Source: Flavobacteriales bacterium
Lineage (GTDB): Bacteria; Bacteroidota; Bacteroidia; Flavobacteriales_E; Vicingaceae
NCBI GenBank assembly: GCA_018608405.1
Contig: JABAZP010000017.1
Span: 1 to 50,212, forward strand
Length of the DNA: 50,212 bases
Reading direction: 5' to 3'
Both the position numbers and the translations under genes were made by a program. Below, in pieces: positions 1 through 8,684 of this stretch. The notes below the pieces were generated by a model. That model worked only from the letters and a program-made list of their open reading frames with translations. It was not told where the DNA came from and ran no database searches. How positions within the stretch are numbered: position 1 is the stretch's first letter; every line of letters begins with the position of its first letter.

Positions 1-1397
1 GTATCGTTCTTAACTTAGAGGAAGATAACGTAGGTGCTGTATTATTAGGTTCTTCCAACAAGGTTAGAGAAGGTGATACGGTAAAAAGAACAGGTAGAAT
101 TGCATCTGTGAATGTTGGAGAAGGGATGTTGGGCAGAGTAGTTGATACTTTGGGTACTCCTATCGATGGTAAAGGACCAATTCAAGGCGAAACATTTGAA
201 ATGCCTATTGAAAGAAAGGCGCCAGGTGTTATCTATCGTCAGCCAGTAAACGAACCACTTCAAACGGGTATTAAGTCAATTGACTCAATGATTCCTGTAG
301 GAAGAGGACAAAGAGAGTTAATTATTGGTGATAGACAAACAGGAAAAACAACTGTTGCTATTGATACAATTATTAACCAAAAAGAATTTTACGATAGAGG
401 CGAGCCTGTTTACTGTGTATACGTTGCAATTGGTCAAAAAGGATCAACTGTAGCAGGTATTGTTAAAACACTTGAAGATGCAGGCGCTATGGCCTACACT
501 ACCATTGTTGCAGCAAACGCTTCTGACCCTGCTCCAATGCAATTTTACGCTCCATTTACCGGTGCTGCTATTGCTGAGTATTTTAGAGATACAGGAAGGC
601 CTGCATTAATTGTATTTGATGATTTATCGAAACAAGCAGTTGCTTACCGTGAGGTTTCTTTGCTATTAAGAAGACCTCCAGGTCGTGAGGCATATCCAGG
701 TGATGTATTTTACCTTCACTCAAGATTGTTAGAGAGAGCTGCAAAGGTTATTAATGATGACACGATTGCTTCGCAAATGAATGATTTACCTCCTTCATTA
801 GTTGGCAAAGTTAAAGGTGGTGGTTCTATTACAGCATTGCCTATTATTGAAACACAAGCAGGTGACGTTTCTGCTTACATTCCAACAAACGTAATTTCGA
901 TTACCGATGGTCAAATCTTCTTAGAGTCTAACTTATTCCTTTCTGGTGTGAGACCTGCAATTAACGTGGGTATCTCGGTATCAAGAGTTGGAGGTTCTGC
1001 TCAAATTAAGTCCATGAAAAAGGTGGCCGGTACGTTGAAGTTAGATCAAGCGCAGTATCGTGAATTAGAGGCCTTCTCTAAATTTGGTTCTGACTTAGAT
1101 GCAGCAACTAAATCTGTACTTGACAAAGGATCTAGAAACGTGGAAATTTTGAAACAAGCTCAGAACTCTCCGATGTCTGTTGAAGATCAAGTTGCTATTA
1201 TTCACTTAGGAGTAAAAGGATTGTTGAGAAGTATTCCTGTAAATCAAGTAAGACAATTTGAGATAGAATATTTAGACTATTTGAATGCCAAGCACAGAGA
1301 TACGTTAGATGCTCTTAAAGCAGGAAAGTATACGGATGCAGAAACTTCAATTTTAGAAAAAGTAGCAAGTGACTTAAGTGCAAATTATACTGCATAG
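1..1397 (+). CDS. atpA: F1 ATP synthase subunit alpha (5' truncated)
   Basis: This is the non-catalytic alpha subunit of the F1 head, which forms the hexamer with beta and carries a regulatory nucleotide site. The gene enters from the left edge; the first complete codon is at position 3 and about 464 codons are present, so roughly the first 60-70 residues are missing. The Walker A motif GDRQTGKT is encoded at 327-350. The alpha-type signature continues through [20 protein letters not shown], followed by the [14 protein letters not shown] block typical of alpha rather than beta. An internal GTG at 108 is not the real start because upstream codons continue the conserved beta-barrel region. It is followed 25 bases later by atpG, matching the end of the usual atpBEFHAG order; in Bacteroidota the atpD and atpC genes commonly lie elsewhere. 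Identification is secure. Confidence 0.98.
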   Translation, partial: IVLNLEEDNVGAVLLGSSNKVREGDTVKRTGRIASVNVGEGMLGRVVDTLGTPIDGKGPIQGETFEMPIERKAPGVIYRQPVNEPLQTGIKSIDSMIPVGRGQRELIIGDRQTGKTTVAIDTIINQKEFYDRGEPVYCVYVAIGQKGSTVAGIVKTLEDAGAMAYTTIVAANASDPAPMQFYAPFTGAAIAEYFRDTGRPALIVFDDLSKQAVAYREVSLLLRRPPGREAYPGDVFYLHSRLLERAAKVINDDTIASQMNDLPPSLVGKVKGGGSITALPIIETQAGDVSAYIPTNVISITDGQIFLESNLFLSGVRPAINVGISVSRVGGSAQIKSMKKVAGTLKLDQAQYRELEAFSKFGSDLDAATKSVLDKGSRNVEILKQAQNSPMSVEDQVAIIHLGVKGLLRSIPVNQVRQFEIEYLDYLNAKHRDTLDALKAGKYTDAETSILEKVASDLSANYTA

Positions 1398-1422
1398 TCA
1401 AAGCTAAACACTAGCTTACAAA

Positions 1423-2310
1423 ATGGCAAATTTAAAAGAAATACGAAATAGGATTACTTCGGTATCATCAACAAGGCAGATTACTTCCGCCATGAAGATG
1501 GTGTCTGCTGCCAAATTGAGAAGAGCTCAAGACGCAATTACGCAAATGAGACCTTACGCCAATAAACTGAAAGAGTTGTTGGGTAATTTGAACGACAATG
1601 CAGACAGTGACGAAGGAAGTATCTACGCTGAGCAAAGAGATGTAAGAAGAGTCTTAATGGTTCCTATTACCTCTAACAGAGGTTTGGCCGGTGCTTTTAA
1701 TGCTAACATAATAAAAGAGACGACGAAAGTTATCAATGAAAGCTATGCCGACAACGATGTTACAGTATTAGCAATTGGTAAAAAAGCAGATGATTTCTTT
1801 AAGAAAACGGATTATAACATTAAGGGAACTACCTTACCTAGTAAGTTAGATACTATTTACGATGATCTTACTTTTAACAATGTAGCAAAGATTGCTTCAA
1901 AAATCATGAGAGCTTTTGAGTACAAACAATTTGACAAAGTAGTAATTGTTTACAATGAGTTTGTAAATGCTGCTGTTCAAAATGTTAATGTAGAGCAAAT
2001 GATGCCTATTGTTGCCAACGAAGTTGAAGGAGAAGAGTCAACGACAGTTTCGGATTACATTTATGAGCCTTCGAAAGAATTTATTGTTGAAGAACTCATT
2101 CCAAAGTCGATTAAATTGCAGTTATTCAAAGCGTTATTAGACTCACATGCTTCTGAGCATGGAGCTAGAATGACAGCCATGCACAAGGCTACCGATAATG
2201 CTTCTGACCTTATTAATGACTTGAAACTAGTCTATAACAAAGCAAGACAAGCATCTATTACCAATGAAATATTAGAGATTGTTGGTGGTGCTGAAGCGTT
2301 GAACGACTAA
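1423..2310 (+). CDS. atpG: F1 ATP synthase subunit gamma
   Basis: Gamma forms the rotating central stalk that couples proton flow through Fo to catalysis in F1. The 295-residue protein has the family's two hallmark coiled-coil ends. The N-terminus reads MANLKEIRNRITSVSSTRQI with ITSAMKMVSAAKLRRAQ after it. The C-terminal helix includes TDNASDLINDLKLVYNKARQ and ends near EILEIVGGAEAL. Length is normal for the family. It is the last gene of the operon, because a strong intrinsic terminator begins about 20 bases after the stop. No atpC-like gene follows. Confidence 0.98.
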   Translation: MANLKEIRNRITSVSSTRQITSAMKMVSAAKLRRAQDAITQMRPYANKLKELLGNLNDNADSDEGSIYAEQRDVRRVLMVPITSNRGLAGAFNANIIKETTKVINESYADNDVTVLAIGKKADDFFKKTDYNIKGTTLPSKLDTIYDDLTFNNVAKIASKIMRAFEYKQFDKVVIVYNEFVNAAVQNVNVEQMMPIVANEVEGEESTTVSDYIYEPSKEFIVEELIPKSIKLQLFKALLDSHASEHGARMTAMHKATDNASDLINDLKLVYNKARQASITNEILEIVGGAEALND

Positions 2311-2331
2311 AAAACATTAACCATTACATAC

Positions 2332-2364
2332 AAAAGCCTTACTTCGATGAAGTAAGGCTTTTTT
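2332..2364 (+). terminator. Rho-independent terminator of the atp operon
   Basis: A perfect 14-bp stem, AAAAGCCTTACTTC (2332-2345) against GAAGTAAGGCTTTT (2349-2362), closes a 3-base loop and runs into a T tract. It lies just after atpG and points in its direction. The remaining bases to 2495 hold only a short ATCTTC/GAAGAT hairpin at 2472-2487 with no T run. Confidence 0.93.
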
Positions 2365-2495
2365 GTTTTACAAATCTTACTGATATAGCTATTTGGAAAT
2401 TTTGATTTTTGTCGGATAGATAAGGTATGATTCTATTAGAAGGAAAATCCAATATGAAAATAAGGCTGGGCATCTTCTAACGAAGATTAGCAATC

Positions 2496-3425
2496 CTACT
2501 TCAGTTCATAACTGACTGCTGCCATTTCATAGTCTTCTGCATAAATGTAGAGCTGATAAACTCCTGGCAACACATCATAATCATCATTAGGCTTTTCCCA
2601 ATCCAAGCAAAGCTCTTGCTCTGTTTGATTATAGTCCACTTCTGTCTTACCTGCATAATAGCCTTTTCCTCCACTAAATTCAAATCGACTGTCGTCAGCA
2701 TTCTCTGCAGTTAATATTGTCCCATCTGGAGCAATTATTCTTAAATACAAGGGCTTCTTACCGGCCTTAGCTACTTTGTTTTCATTCAATTCAAAACATG
2801 CTCTAATCTTATCCGATCTACGAGCTCGGTCAGTCTCTTTTCCCGTCATGTCCCTTTTAACATTAACCCCAAAAACACGAATCTCTGAAACATCAAGGCG
2901 GCTAGCTAAGGCTACCTTACTCGATAAATTATCATTTTTCTGCTGGAGTTCCTTCGCTTTACTGCGTTCTTCCTTTAGTGTACTTCGCACTTCGGCATTC
3001 TCATTTCTCAAGCCTACATTCAAGGTATTGATTGAGTCTATTACAACAACATACCCTCGCATAATCGTTCGCAATGTTTTTGTCTCTTTCTTCAGCTTAT
3101 AAATAGCAAAATCCTTGTCTTTCACTTTCGCTAGTAAACCTTCAATCTCATTTTTACGATTAGAAAGCTCCACTTTCATAGAGTCATTGCTAGTTTCCAT
3201 GGTATCCAACTCATTTAGCATTTGCTCTAGCTCATTTTGAAGCTCTCCCCTTTCGTCTGCCATTATCTCAATTTCAGAGCCTTTCTGAGCCGCTGTTTTT
3301 CGCAATTCAAAAAATTGCCAAAGTGTAAAACCTAAGGCTAAAGACAATAGAATAACAAGAGCCACTAAAACTTTATTGACTTTGTTCGATGAATCGGTCT
3401 GCTGATTTGGCATTTTTTCTGTCAT
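2496..3425 (-). CDS. Membrane-anchored coiled-coil protein, function unknown
   Basis: I do not recognise a characterised family. With the ATG at 3425 the protein has 309 residues: a short polar N-terminus, one transmembrane segment at about residues 20-37 (VLVALVILLSLALGFTLWQF), then a long heptad-rich charged coiled coil to about residue 170. A compact C-terminal part contains a strand-rich stretch (PLYLRIIAPDGTILTAENAD and onward) ending YIYAEDYEMAAVSYELK. The layout predicts a bitopic inner-membrane protein with the coiled coil in the periplasm. Similar Bacteroidota proteins are, as I recall, sometimes labelled chromosome-partitioning protein ParA, but no ParA Walker motif is present. A TTG three codons upstream is a possible but less likely start. 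It is divergent from comF with only about 30 bases between start codons. Confidence 0.7.
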   Translation of the reverse strand: MTEKMPNQQTDSSNKVNKVLVALVILLSLALGFTLWQFFELRKTAAQKGSEIEIMADERGELQNELEQMLNELDTMETSNDSMKVELSNRKNEIEGLLAKVKDKDFAIYKLKKETKTLRTIMRGYVVVIDSINTLNVGLRNENAEVRSTLKEERSKAKELQQKNDNLSSKVALASRLDVSEIRVFGVNVKRDMTGKETDRARRSDKIRACFELNENKVAKAGKKPLYLRIIAPDGTILTAENADDSRFEFSGGKGYYAGKTEVDYNQTEQELCLDWEKPNDDYDVLPGVYQLYIYAEDYEMAAVSYELK

Positions 3426-3431
3426 ATCATG

Positions 3432-3439
3432 CAAATATA
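3432..3439 (-). promoter_or_regulatory. Candidate -7 element (TATATTTG) for the coiled-coil gene
   Basis: The minus strand reads TATATTTG, an exact match to the Bacteroidota -7 consensus TAnnTTTG. It ends only six bases before the ATG at 3425, implying a nearly leaderless transcript. I see no clear -33 TTG. Confidence 0.4.
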
Positions 3440-3455
3440 ATGGTAAATTTAATGG

Positions 3456-4136
3456 ATGCTCAAGGCTATCTTTAATCTTATTTATCCCAAAATTTGTTAT
3501 GCTTGTGGAGAAGCAATTAGCGGAAAAATTAATAACGTTTGCGTTTCTTGCAGAGCTAACCTAGCCTTTTTAGATATCAAGGACTTCACGAACAATCCAA
3601 TTCAACAGTTATTTTGGGGAAGGGTTACTTTTGAAAAAGCGACCGCCTTCGTAAAATTTGAAAAGAATGGAACATTGCAAAAACTATTACATTCATTAAA
3701 GTATAGAGGAGTAAAAGACGTTGGAGTTACCTTAGGTGAATTAGCGGCTTTAGAAATTGAAGGTTCCGGGTTCTTTAATGGTATTGATGTTCTTATTCCA
3801 GTTCCTATTCATGCTAAAAAACAAAAGAAAAGAGGATACAACAAGAGTCATTATATTGCTGAAGGCGTTGGGAATATAACCACCCTACCCATTAACCTAA
3901 CATCAATTAAAAAAGAATTGAATACTGCCAGTCAGACAAGGAAAAAAAGATTTGAACGATTTGAAAACGTGTCGAATACTTTTACCTTATTAAATACTGG
4001 GGATCTTACAGGAAAACATATTTTACTCATCGACGATGTAGTAACAACAGGTTCAACCCTGGAAGCATGTGCGAATATTCTGAAAGAAATTGAAGGAGTG
4101 AAATTAAGTTTACTCACTATTTCGGCTACTTATTAG
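3456..4136 (+). CDS. comF: ComF family phosphoribosyltransferase-like protein
   Basis: ComF-family proteins combine an N-terminal zinc finger with a type I phosphoribosyltransferase fold; in naturally competent bacteria they act in uptake of single-stranded DNA. The 226-residue protein has the zinc-finger pair CYAC and CVSC near residues 15-34. Its C-terminal PRPP-binding loop reads HILLIDDVVTTGSTLEAC (about residues 188-205), with the Asp-Asp and TTGST diagnostic of PRTases. Between them the conserved PVPIHAKKQKKRGYNKS segment fits ComF. The family assignment is firm. Whether this organism is competent cannot be told here. A gap of only 15 bases separates it from msrC, although msrC also has its own possible promoter. 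Confidence 0.92.
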   Translation: MLKAIFNLIYPKICYACGEAISGKINNVCVSCRANLAFLDIKDFTNNPIQQLFWGRVTFEKATAFVKFEKNGTLQKLLHSLKYRGVKDVGVTLGELAALEIEGSGFFNGIDVLIPVPIHAKKQKKRGYNKSHYIAEGVGNITTLPINLTSIKKELNTASQTRKKRFERFENVSNTFTLLNTGDLTGKHILLIDDVVTTGSTLEACANILKEIEGVKLSLLTISATY

Positions 4137-4137
4137 G

Positions 4138-4145
4138 TACTTTTG
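4138..4145 (+). promoter_or_regulatory. Candidate -7 element (TACTTTTG) for msrC
   Basis: An exact TAnnTTTG match straddles the comF stop codon and ends six bases before the msrC ATG at 4152. If active it would give a leaderless or nearly leaderless msrC message. No good -33 TTG is evident. Confidence 0.4.
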
Positions 4146-4151
4146 CAAACT

Positions 4152-4634
4152 ATGGCAGAATCCATTCTTATTTATCAAAATGCTACAAAAGAGGCAAAAT
4201 ACAAACAAATTTTGCCACAAATAAACGCATTAATAGAACCTGAAACAGACCGAACAGCCAACTTAGCCAATATTGCAGCGGTGTTAAAAGAGGTTTTTAA
4301 TCCGTTATGGGTTGGATTTTACGAATGGAAGACAGATGAATTGGTACTTGGTCCATTTCAAGGGCCAATTGCTTGCGCCAGAATAAAGTCTGGGAAAGGA
4401 GTATGCGGCAAAAGTTTCGAAATTGCGAAAACCATTGTAGTTCCTGATGTCGATAAATTTCCAGGTCATATTTTTTGCAGTAACTCTTCAAAGTCTGAAA
4501 TTGTAGTTCCCATTATCAGAAACGGAGAAGTTCTAGCTGTATTAGATGTAGATAGTTACAAGCTAAATCACTTTGATGATGTAGATCAAGAATACTTGGA
4601 ACAACTCGCCAATCTAATATCCAATAAATGGTGA
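4152..4634 (+). CDS. msrC: Free methionine-(R)-sulfoxide reductase (GAF domain)
   Basis: This enzyme reduces free methionine-R-sulfoxide using thioredoxin-type reductants, repairing oxidised methionine. The 160-residue GAF-domain protein carries the family signature: GFYEW, then LGPFQGPIACARI, then GKGVCGKSF. The three family cysteines are at residues 75, 85 and 109 (FCSNSSKSEIVVPI). The DVDS motif near residue 132 is also conserved. The ATG at 4152 is preferred over a TTG three codons upstream because the protein then matches usual family length. The stop overlaps the start of the next gene by seven bases, so the two are probably cotranscribed. Confidence 0.92.
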   Translation: MAESILIYQNATKEAKYKQILPQINALIEPETDRTANLANIAAVLKEVFNPLWVGFYEWKTDELVLGPFQGPIACARIKSGKGVCGKSFEIAKTIVVPDVDKFPGHIFCSNSSKSEIVVPIIRNGEVLAVLDVDSYKLNHFDDVDQEYLEQLANLISNKW

Positions 4635-6214
4635 AGACGTTAAAATTTATTTATGTTCTCACGGCAATTGTGCTAGTTTCTGCCTGTGCCCAAGTTGTTG
4701 CTCCTACAGGTGGTGAAAGAGATACGACGCCACCAGAAGTACTGTCCTTAGTTCCTAAAAACCAATCGTTAAATTTTAGTTCTACTAGTTTTGCCCTCGA
4801 GTTTGACGAATATGTTGTATTGAGAAATCTAAAAGAGCAGTTGCTGGTTTCTCCCCCTTTAAAATACTCCTTAGAGAATAAGGTTAAAGGCAAAAGTTTG
4901 ATCTTTACGATTAAGGACACCTTAAAAGAAAACACGACCTATGTATTCAATTTTGGAAACTCCATTGTCGATTTAAATGAAGGAAACCCATTAAGCAATT
5001 TTCAATATGTATTTTCAACGGGACCTGTAATTGATTCTCTATCCATTTCGGGAAAAGTTGTAGATGCCTTTGAACTTACGGCTGAAAAAGAAGCAGTACT
5101 TCTACTCTACCCTTCTAATTCAGAGGATTCCGCTGTAAGTAAAACATTGCCCTCGTATGTAAGTAGAGCGAATGAAGATGGCGATTTCAAGTTAACCAAT
5201 CTAACCTGTAGCGAGTATAAGTTATTTGCCTTGGTGGATAAAAATGACAATTATTTATACGACAGAGCTGATGAGAAATTTGGTTTTCTTTCAACAACAA
5301 TAACCCCTGAAGCTGATACGGGTGAAATCAAATTATTCACTTTTGCTTTACCGGATGAGAAGCAATTTATCGAAAAGCAAGAAGTTTTTCCAAACAGCTT
5401 GGAACTAACCTTCAAACTAGCTCCTCAAAAAATTGAATTCAACTTATTAGATACTGTCATCAATAACTTCGTGCAGCAGATAGAATATGAAGAAAACAAG
5501 GTTAAAATTTGGTATAAAAAAACTGCTGCTACAAAACTTAGTGCGAGTATTAACGGAGCCAACTTCTCGGATACTATTAAATTCACGACTGCAGTCTTAA
5601 ATGACAGCGCAAAACTAGAGTTAAAGGAAGAGTTGAAGAGTGTACAGAACTATTTCGAGCCGATTTCACTGCTTTTCAATAGGCCGTTAAGCGAGATTAA
5701 TAAAGGTTCTATCCGTCTGTTTGATTCAGATTCTAATAGTATGGTGTTTTCGATAGTTCTTGATCCTAGCAATGTAAAAAATGCGCTTTTAAAAGTAAAT
5801 GATATTTCCGAGGGAGCAGTAACCCTGCGCATCTTACCAAATGCTTTTGAAGATATTTATGGCATGACAAACGATAGTGTAACTGCACTATTCTCCTTCA
5901 ATACAGCAGAGGACTTTGGTAATTTATTTGTAAGGGTAAAAGAAATGGAATTACAAAATCTAATTATACAACTCACCGATGCAAAAGGCCTTGTACTAGA
6001 GGAGTACTTTAGCAAGGATACGCTGTACACGTTTAAAAACCTGAATGCAGCAAATTACGGATTGAAGTTAATATCGGATGACAACAAAAACCAACAGTGG
6101 GATACCGGAGACTATTACAAAGGACAACAACCGGAAAGCGTAATCATTTACGATGAAGTGATTGATATTCGGCAAAATTGGGACAAAGAGATTATTTGGA
6201 TAATAAAACCATAA
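4628..6214 (+). CDS. Ig-like domain (Big_5 type) lipoprotein
   Basis: The 528-residue protein begins with a lipoprotein signal peptide (hydrophobic segment, then LVSAC with the lipidated Cys at residue 20). It continues with a segment rich in Pro and Thr (APTGGERDTTPPEVLSLVP) that opens the SbsA-like Ig domain common in Bacteroidota lipoproteins. A second part, about residues 130-230, looks like a carboxypeptidase-regulatory-like fold (DLNEGNPLSNFQYVFS, then NLTCSEYKLFALVDKNDNY). The C-terminus repeats this kind of module (FKNLNAANYGLKLISDDNKN). It is probably attached to the outer membrane. Function is unknown. Its ATG overlaps the end of msrC. Confidence 0.8.
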   Translation: MVKTLKFIYVLTAIVLVSACAQVVAPTGGERDTTPPEVLSLVPKNQSLNFSSTSFALEFDEYVVLRNLKEQLLVSPPLKYSLENKVKGKSLIFTIKDTLKENTTYVFNFGNSIVDLNEGNPLSNFQYVFSTGPVIDSLSISGKVVDAFELTAEKEAVLLLYPSNSEDSAVSKTLPSYVSRANEDGDFKLTNLTCSEYKLFALVDKNDNYLYDRADEKFGFLSTTITPEADTGEIKLFTFALPDEKQFIEKQEVFPNSLELTFKLAPQKIEFNLLDTVINNFVQQIEYEENKVKIWYKKTAATKLSASINGANFSDTIKFTTAVLNDSAKLELKEELKSVQNYFEPISLLFNRPLSEINKGSIRLFDSDSNSMVFSIVLDPSNVKNALLKVNDISEGAVTLRILPNAFEDIYGMTNDSVTALFSFNTAEDFGNLFVRVKEMELQNLIIQLTDAKGLVLEEYFSKDTLYTFKNLNAANYGLKLISDDNKNQQWDTGDYYKGQQPESVIIYDEVIDIRQNWDKEIIWIIKP

Positions 6215-6262
6215 TAATTTCACAGTATTACCTCCGTGCAACAATAGACCAAAAAGTATTTT

Positions 6263-6270
6263 TACCTTTG
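6263..6270 (+). promoter_or_regulatory. Candidate -7 element (TACCTTTG) for purF
   Basis: An exact TAnnTTTG match lies 40 bases before the purF ATG in a short intergenic region, so transcription would start near 6276. No convincing TTG sits about 20 bases upstream. Confidence 0.5.
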
Positions 6271-6310
6271 CACTTCAATTTTTTGTCACCTTTTTATCCT
6301 CTACAACCAA

Positions 6311-8209
6311 ATGAGCGATCAAATAAAACATGAATGCGGAATCGCATTAATTCGCTTAAAGAAACCCTTAGAATATTACATAGAAAAATACGGCACAGCG
6401 GCTTACGGACTCAACATGCTGTATTTATTAATGGAAAAGCAACACAATCGAGGTCAGGATGGAGCAGGTGTTGCCAACATTAAGTTAGGCATGGCACCGG
6501 GTGACCGGTACATTAGCAGAGTGAGGTCAAACAGTAACCAGCCGATCAAAGAAATCTTTGAAAAAATAAATGGCAGACTTCAAGAAGTTCAAGAGGAAAA
6601 CCCTGAGTTGTTGAAGGATGTTGACTACTTAAAAAAGAACGTTGGCTTTACCGGAGAAGTTTTATTAGGTCACTTGCGCTACGGTACATTCGGAAGAAAT
6701 AGCATAGAAAGTTGTCACCCCTTTTTACGCCAAAACAATTGGATGACGCGAAACTTGGTGGTTGCAGGAAATTTTAACCTCACCAACGTTGATGAGTTAT
6801 TTGATTTATTAGTTGACTTAGGTCAGCATCCTAAAGAGCAGTCGGACACGGTTACGGTACTAGAAAAAATTGGTCACTTCCTGGATATGGAAAACCAAAA
6901 ATTGTATAAAAAATACAAGCAACTAGGCTATGCGAAGAAAGAAATCTCAGGTCTTATCGGTAAAGAATTAAAAGTTCAGAAAATTTTACGCAATGCCTCA
7001 GCCGATTGGGATGGTGGTTACACCATGGCCGGCATGATTGGCCACGGAGATGCTTTTGTGCTTAGAGACCCTTCAGGAATTAGACCCGCCTTTTACCATG
7101 AAAATGATGAGATAGTGGTAGTAACTTCTGAACGACCAGCTATTCAAACTGCATTTAATGTTTCTGCTGAAGAGGTACACGAGTTAGATCCTGGCAAAGC
7201 AATAATCATAAAGAAAAATGGTGAAGTTAAGTTCAAGCAAATCAAAAAGCCTTTAGAAAAGAAAGCCTGTTCGTTTGAACGAATTTATTTCTCTAGAGGA
7301 AGTGATCAAGACATATATGAAGAACGAAAAGAGTTAGGTCGTTCGATTGTTCCAGAAATATTAAAGGGAATCGATAACGACGTAAAAAATTCTGTTTTTT
7401 CTTTTATTCCCAACACAGCTGAAACGTCATTTTATGGCATGGTGAATGGTATAGAAAGCTATTTGAACGTCGTAAAAAAGAAGAAGATATTAGAATTACA
7501 AGAGAATACTCAAGAGAAACTTGATGAAATCTTGGACATTCGAGCGAGGGTCGAAAAAATTGCAATTAAAGATGCGAAACTTCGAACTTTCATTACACAA
7601 GATGAGGCTCGAGATGACTTAGTTACCCATGTGTACGACATTACTTATGGCACCGTAAATAAGGGAGTTGATAACCTAGTGGTAATTGATGATTCCATTG
7701 TTAGAGGAACTACTTTAAAGCAAAGTATTCTGCGAATTTTGGATCGTTTAGGACCAAAGAAGATAATCATTGCTTCTTCTGCCCCACAAATACGTTACCC
7801 CGACTGCTACGGTATTGACATGGCAAAGTTGGGCGACTTTATTGCTTTCTCCGCTACCATAGAATTGTTAAAAGACACCGGTAAAGAGAAAATAATCAAA
7901 GAAGTTTACAAAAAATGTAAGGCTCAGGAAAACTTGCCTAAAACTGAAATTCGCAATTACGTTAAGGAAATCTATGCTCCTTTCACTGCCGAACAAATAT
8001 CAGCTAAGATTTCTGAAATGCTGACCCCAAAAGGTATTAATGCTGAGGTGCAAATCATTTATCAAACCATTGAAGGTTTGCATAAAGCTATTCCAAATCA
8101 CAAAGGAGACTGGTATTTTACCGGAGACTACCCTACCCCAGGTGGTATGAAGGTGGTCAATAAAAGTTTCATTTATTACTTTGAAGGAAGGAACGAAAGA
8201 GCTTATTAA
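6311..8209 (+). CDS. purF: Amidophosphoribosyltransferase, long Bacteroidota form
   Basis: PurF catalyses the first step of purine synthesis, converting PRPP and glutamine to phosphoribosylamine. The N-terminal class II glutamine amidotransferase domain starts MSDQIKHECGIAL; Cys9 would be the nucleophile, exposed only after removal of a short leader. Further glutaminase motifs are QHNRGQDGAG, GHLRYGTFG and VAGNFN. The PRPP-binding loop NLVVIDDSIVRGTTLKQS is at about residues 455-472. At 632 residues it is about 130 longer than the E. coli enzyme, with extra segments (for example around residues 385-430). This long form is common in Bacteroidota, which may also have a second shorter PurF. The gene stands alone, with its own promoter and terminator. 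Confidence 0.87.
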   Translation: MSDQIKHECGIALIRLKKPLEYYIEKYGTAAYGLNMLYLLMEKQHNRGQDGAGVANIKLGMAPGDRYISRVRSNSNQPIKEIFEKINGRLQEVQEENPELLKDVDYLKKNVGFTGEVLLGHLRYGTFGRNSIESCHPFLRQNNWMTRNLVVAGNFNLTNVDELFDLLVDLGQHPKEQSDTVTVLEKIGHFLDMENQKLYKKYKQLGYAKKEISGLIGKELKVQKILRNASADWDGGYTMAGMIGHGDAFVLRDPSGIRPAFYHENDEIVVVTSERPAIQTAFNVSAEEVHELDPGKAIIIKKNGEVKFKQIKKPLEKKACSFERIYFSRGSDQDIYEERKELGRSIVPEILKGIDNDVKNSVFSFIPNTAETSFYGMVNGIESYLNVVKKKKILELQENTQEKLDEILDIRARVEKIAIKDAKLRTFITQDEARDDLVTHVYDITYGTVNKGVDNLVVIDDSIVRGTTLKQSILRILDRLGPKKIIIASSAPQIRYPDCYGIDMAKLGDFIAFSATIELLKDTGKEKIIKEVYKKCKAQENLPKTEIRNYVKEIYAPFTAEQISAKISEMLTPKGINAEVQIIYQTIEGLHKAIPNHKGDWYFTGDYPTPGGMKVVNKSFIYYFEGRNERAY

Positions 8210-8229
8210 CCTTTAAAGAACAACTAAAT

Positions 8230-8262
8230 AAAAAGGTCGCAAAATCATTTTGCGACCTTTTT
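8230..8262 (+). terminator. Rho-independent terminator of purF
   Basis: A perfect 15-bp stem, AAAAAGGTCGCAAAA (8230-8244) and TTTTGCGACCTTTTT (8248-8262), encloses a 3-base loop. It separates purF from the arsenic unit. Confidence 0.93.
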
Positions 8263-8270
8263 ATATTTTA

Positions 8271-8292
8271 CAATATATTAATCGTAATATTG
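8271..8292 (+). promoter_or_regulatory. Candidate arsR operator/promoter
   Basis: An imperfect inverted repeat, CAATAT-N10-ATATTG, lies about 20 bases before the arsR start. Its right half overlaps TAATATTG (8285-8292), a 7 of 8 match to the -7 consensus. ArsR/SmtB repressors typically bind AT-rich inverted repeats over their own promoters, so autoregulation is a reasonable inference. Confidence 0.4.
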
Positions 8293-8313
8293 CAATGAAC
8301 AAATAAAAAAAGC

Positions 8314-8646
8314 GTGGGATTAACGAAATCAGAAAAATTTACCAAAGAGCAAAATGACATTTCTACCTTTGCCAAAGCATTTGCTCATCCTGCTCGTGTA
8401 GCTATTTTACAACATCTTTTTAAAATAGATACCTGCTTTTGTGGGGACTTAGTGAACGAAATAGGACTTGCACAACCCACCATTTCTCAGCATTTAAAAG
8501 AGTTGAAACAACAAGGTTTAATACAAGGAACGATTGAAGGTACAAGTGTTTGTTATTGCATTAACAAAGAGAACTGGAATGCGATGAAAGGAACACTTTC
8601 ATTATTTCTCGATCAAGACCTTCCTCAAAAAACAAATTGCTGCTAA
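8314..8646 (+). CDS. arsR: ArsR-family metalloregulator
   Basis: This 110-residue winged-helix repressor probably senses arsenite and derepresses arsM. A GTG start at 8314 is the only plausible one: an in-frame TAA lies four codons upstream and no ATG follows before the conserved region. The protein has FAKAFAHPARVAILQHL, the Cys pair CFC at residues 41-43 at the start of the DNA-binding helix region, and the recognition helix QPTISQHLKELKQQGLI (about 54-70). A CxC comparable to the type 1 arsenic site CVCDL is therefore present, although the following residues (GDL) differ slightly. Additional cysteines at 80, 82, 109 and 110 could be extra ligands. It is 38 bases upstream of arsM and on the same strand. 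The metal specificity is inferred mainly from this neighbour. Confidence 0.88.
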   Translation: MGLTKSEKFTKEQNDISTFAKAFAHPARVAILQHLFKIDTCFCGDLVNEIGLAQPTISQHLKELKQQGLIQGTIEGTSVCYCINKENWNAMKGTLSLFLDQDLPQKTNCC

Positions 8647-8684
8647 TTAAAGTAAATCGACTTATATTATAAATATATTCAAGC

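Noticed and set aside
2472..2487. ATCTTC/GAAGAT hairpin downstream of the coiled-coil gene as its terminator
   Set aside because: The stem is only six bp and neither strand carries a T tract after it.
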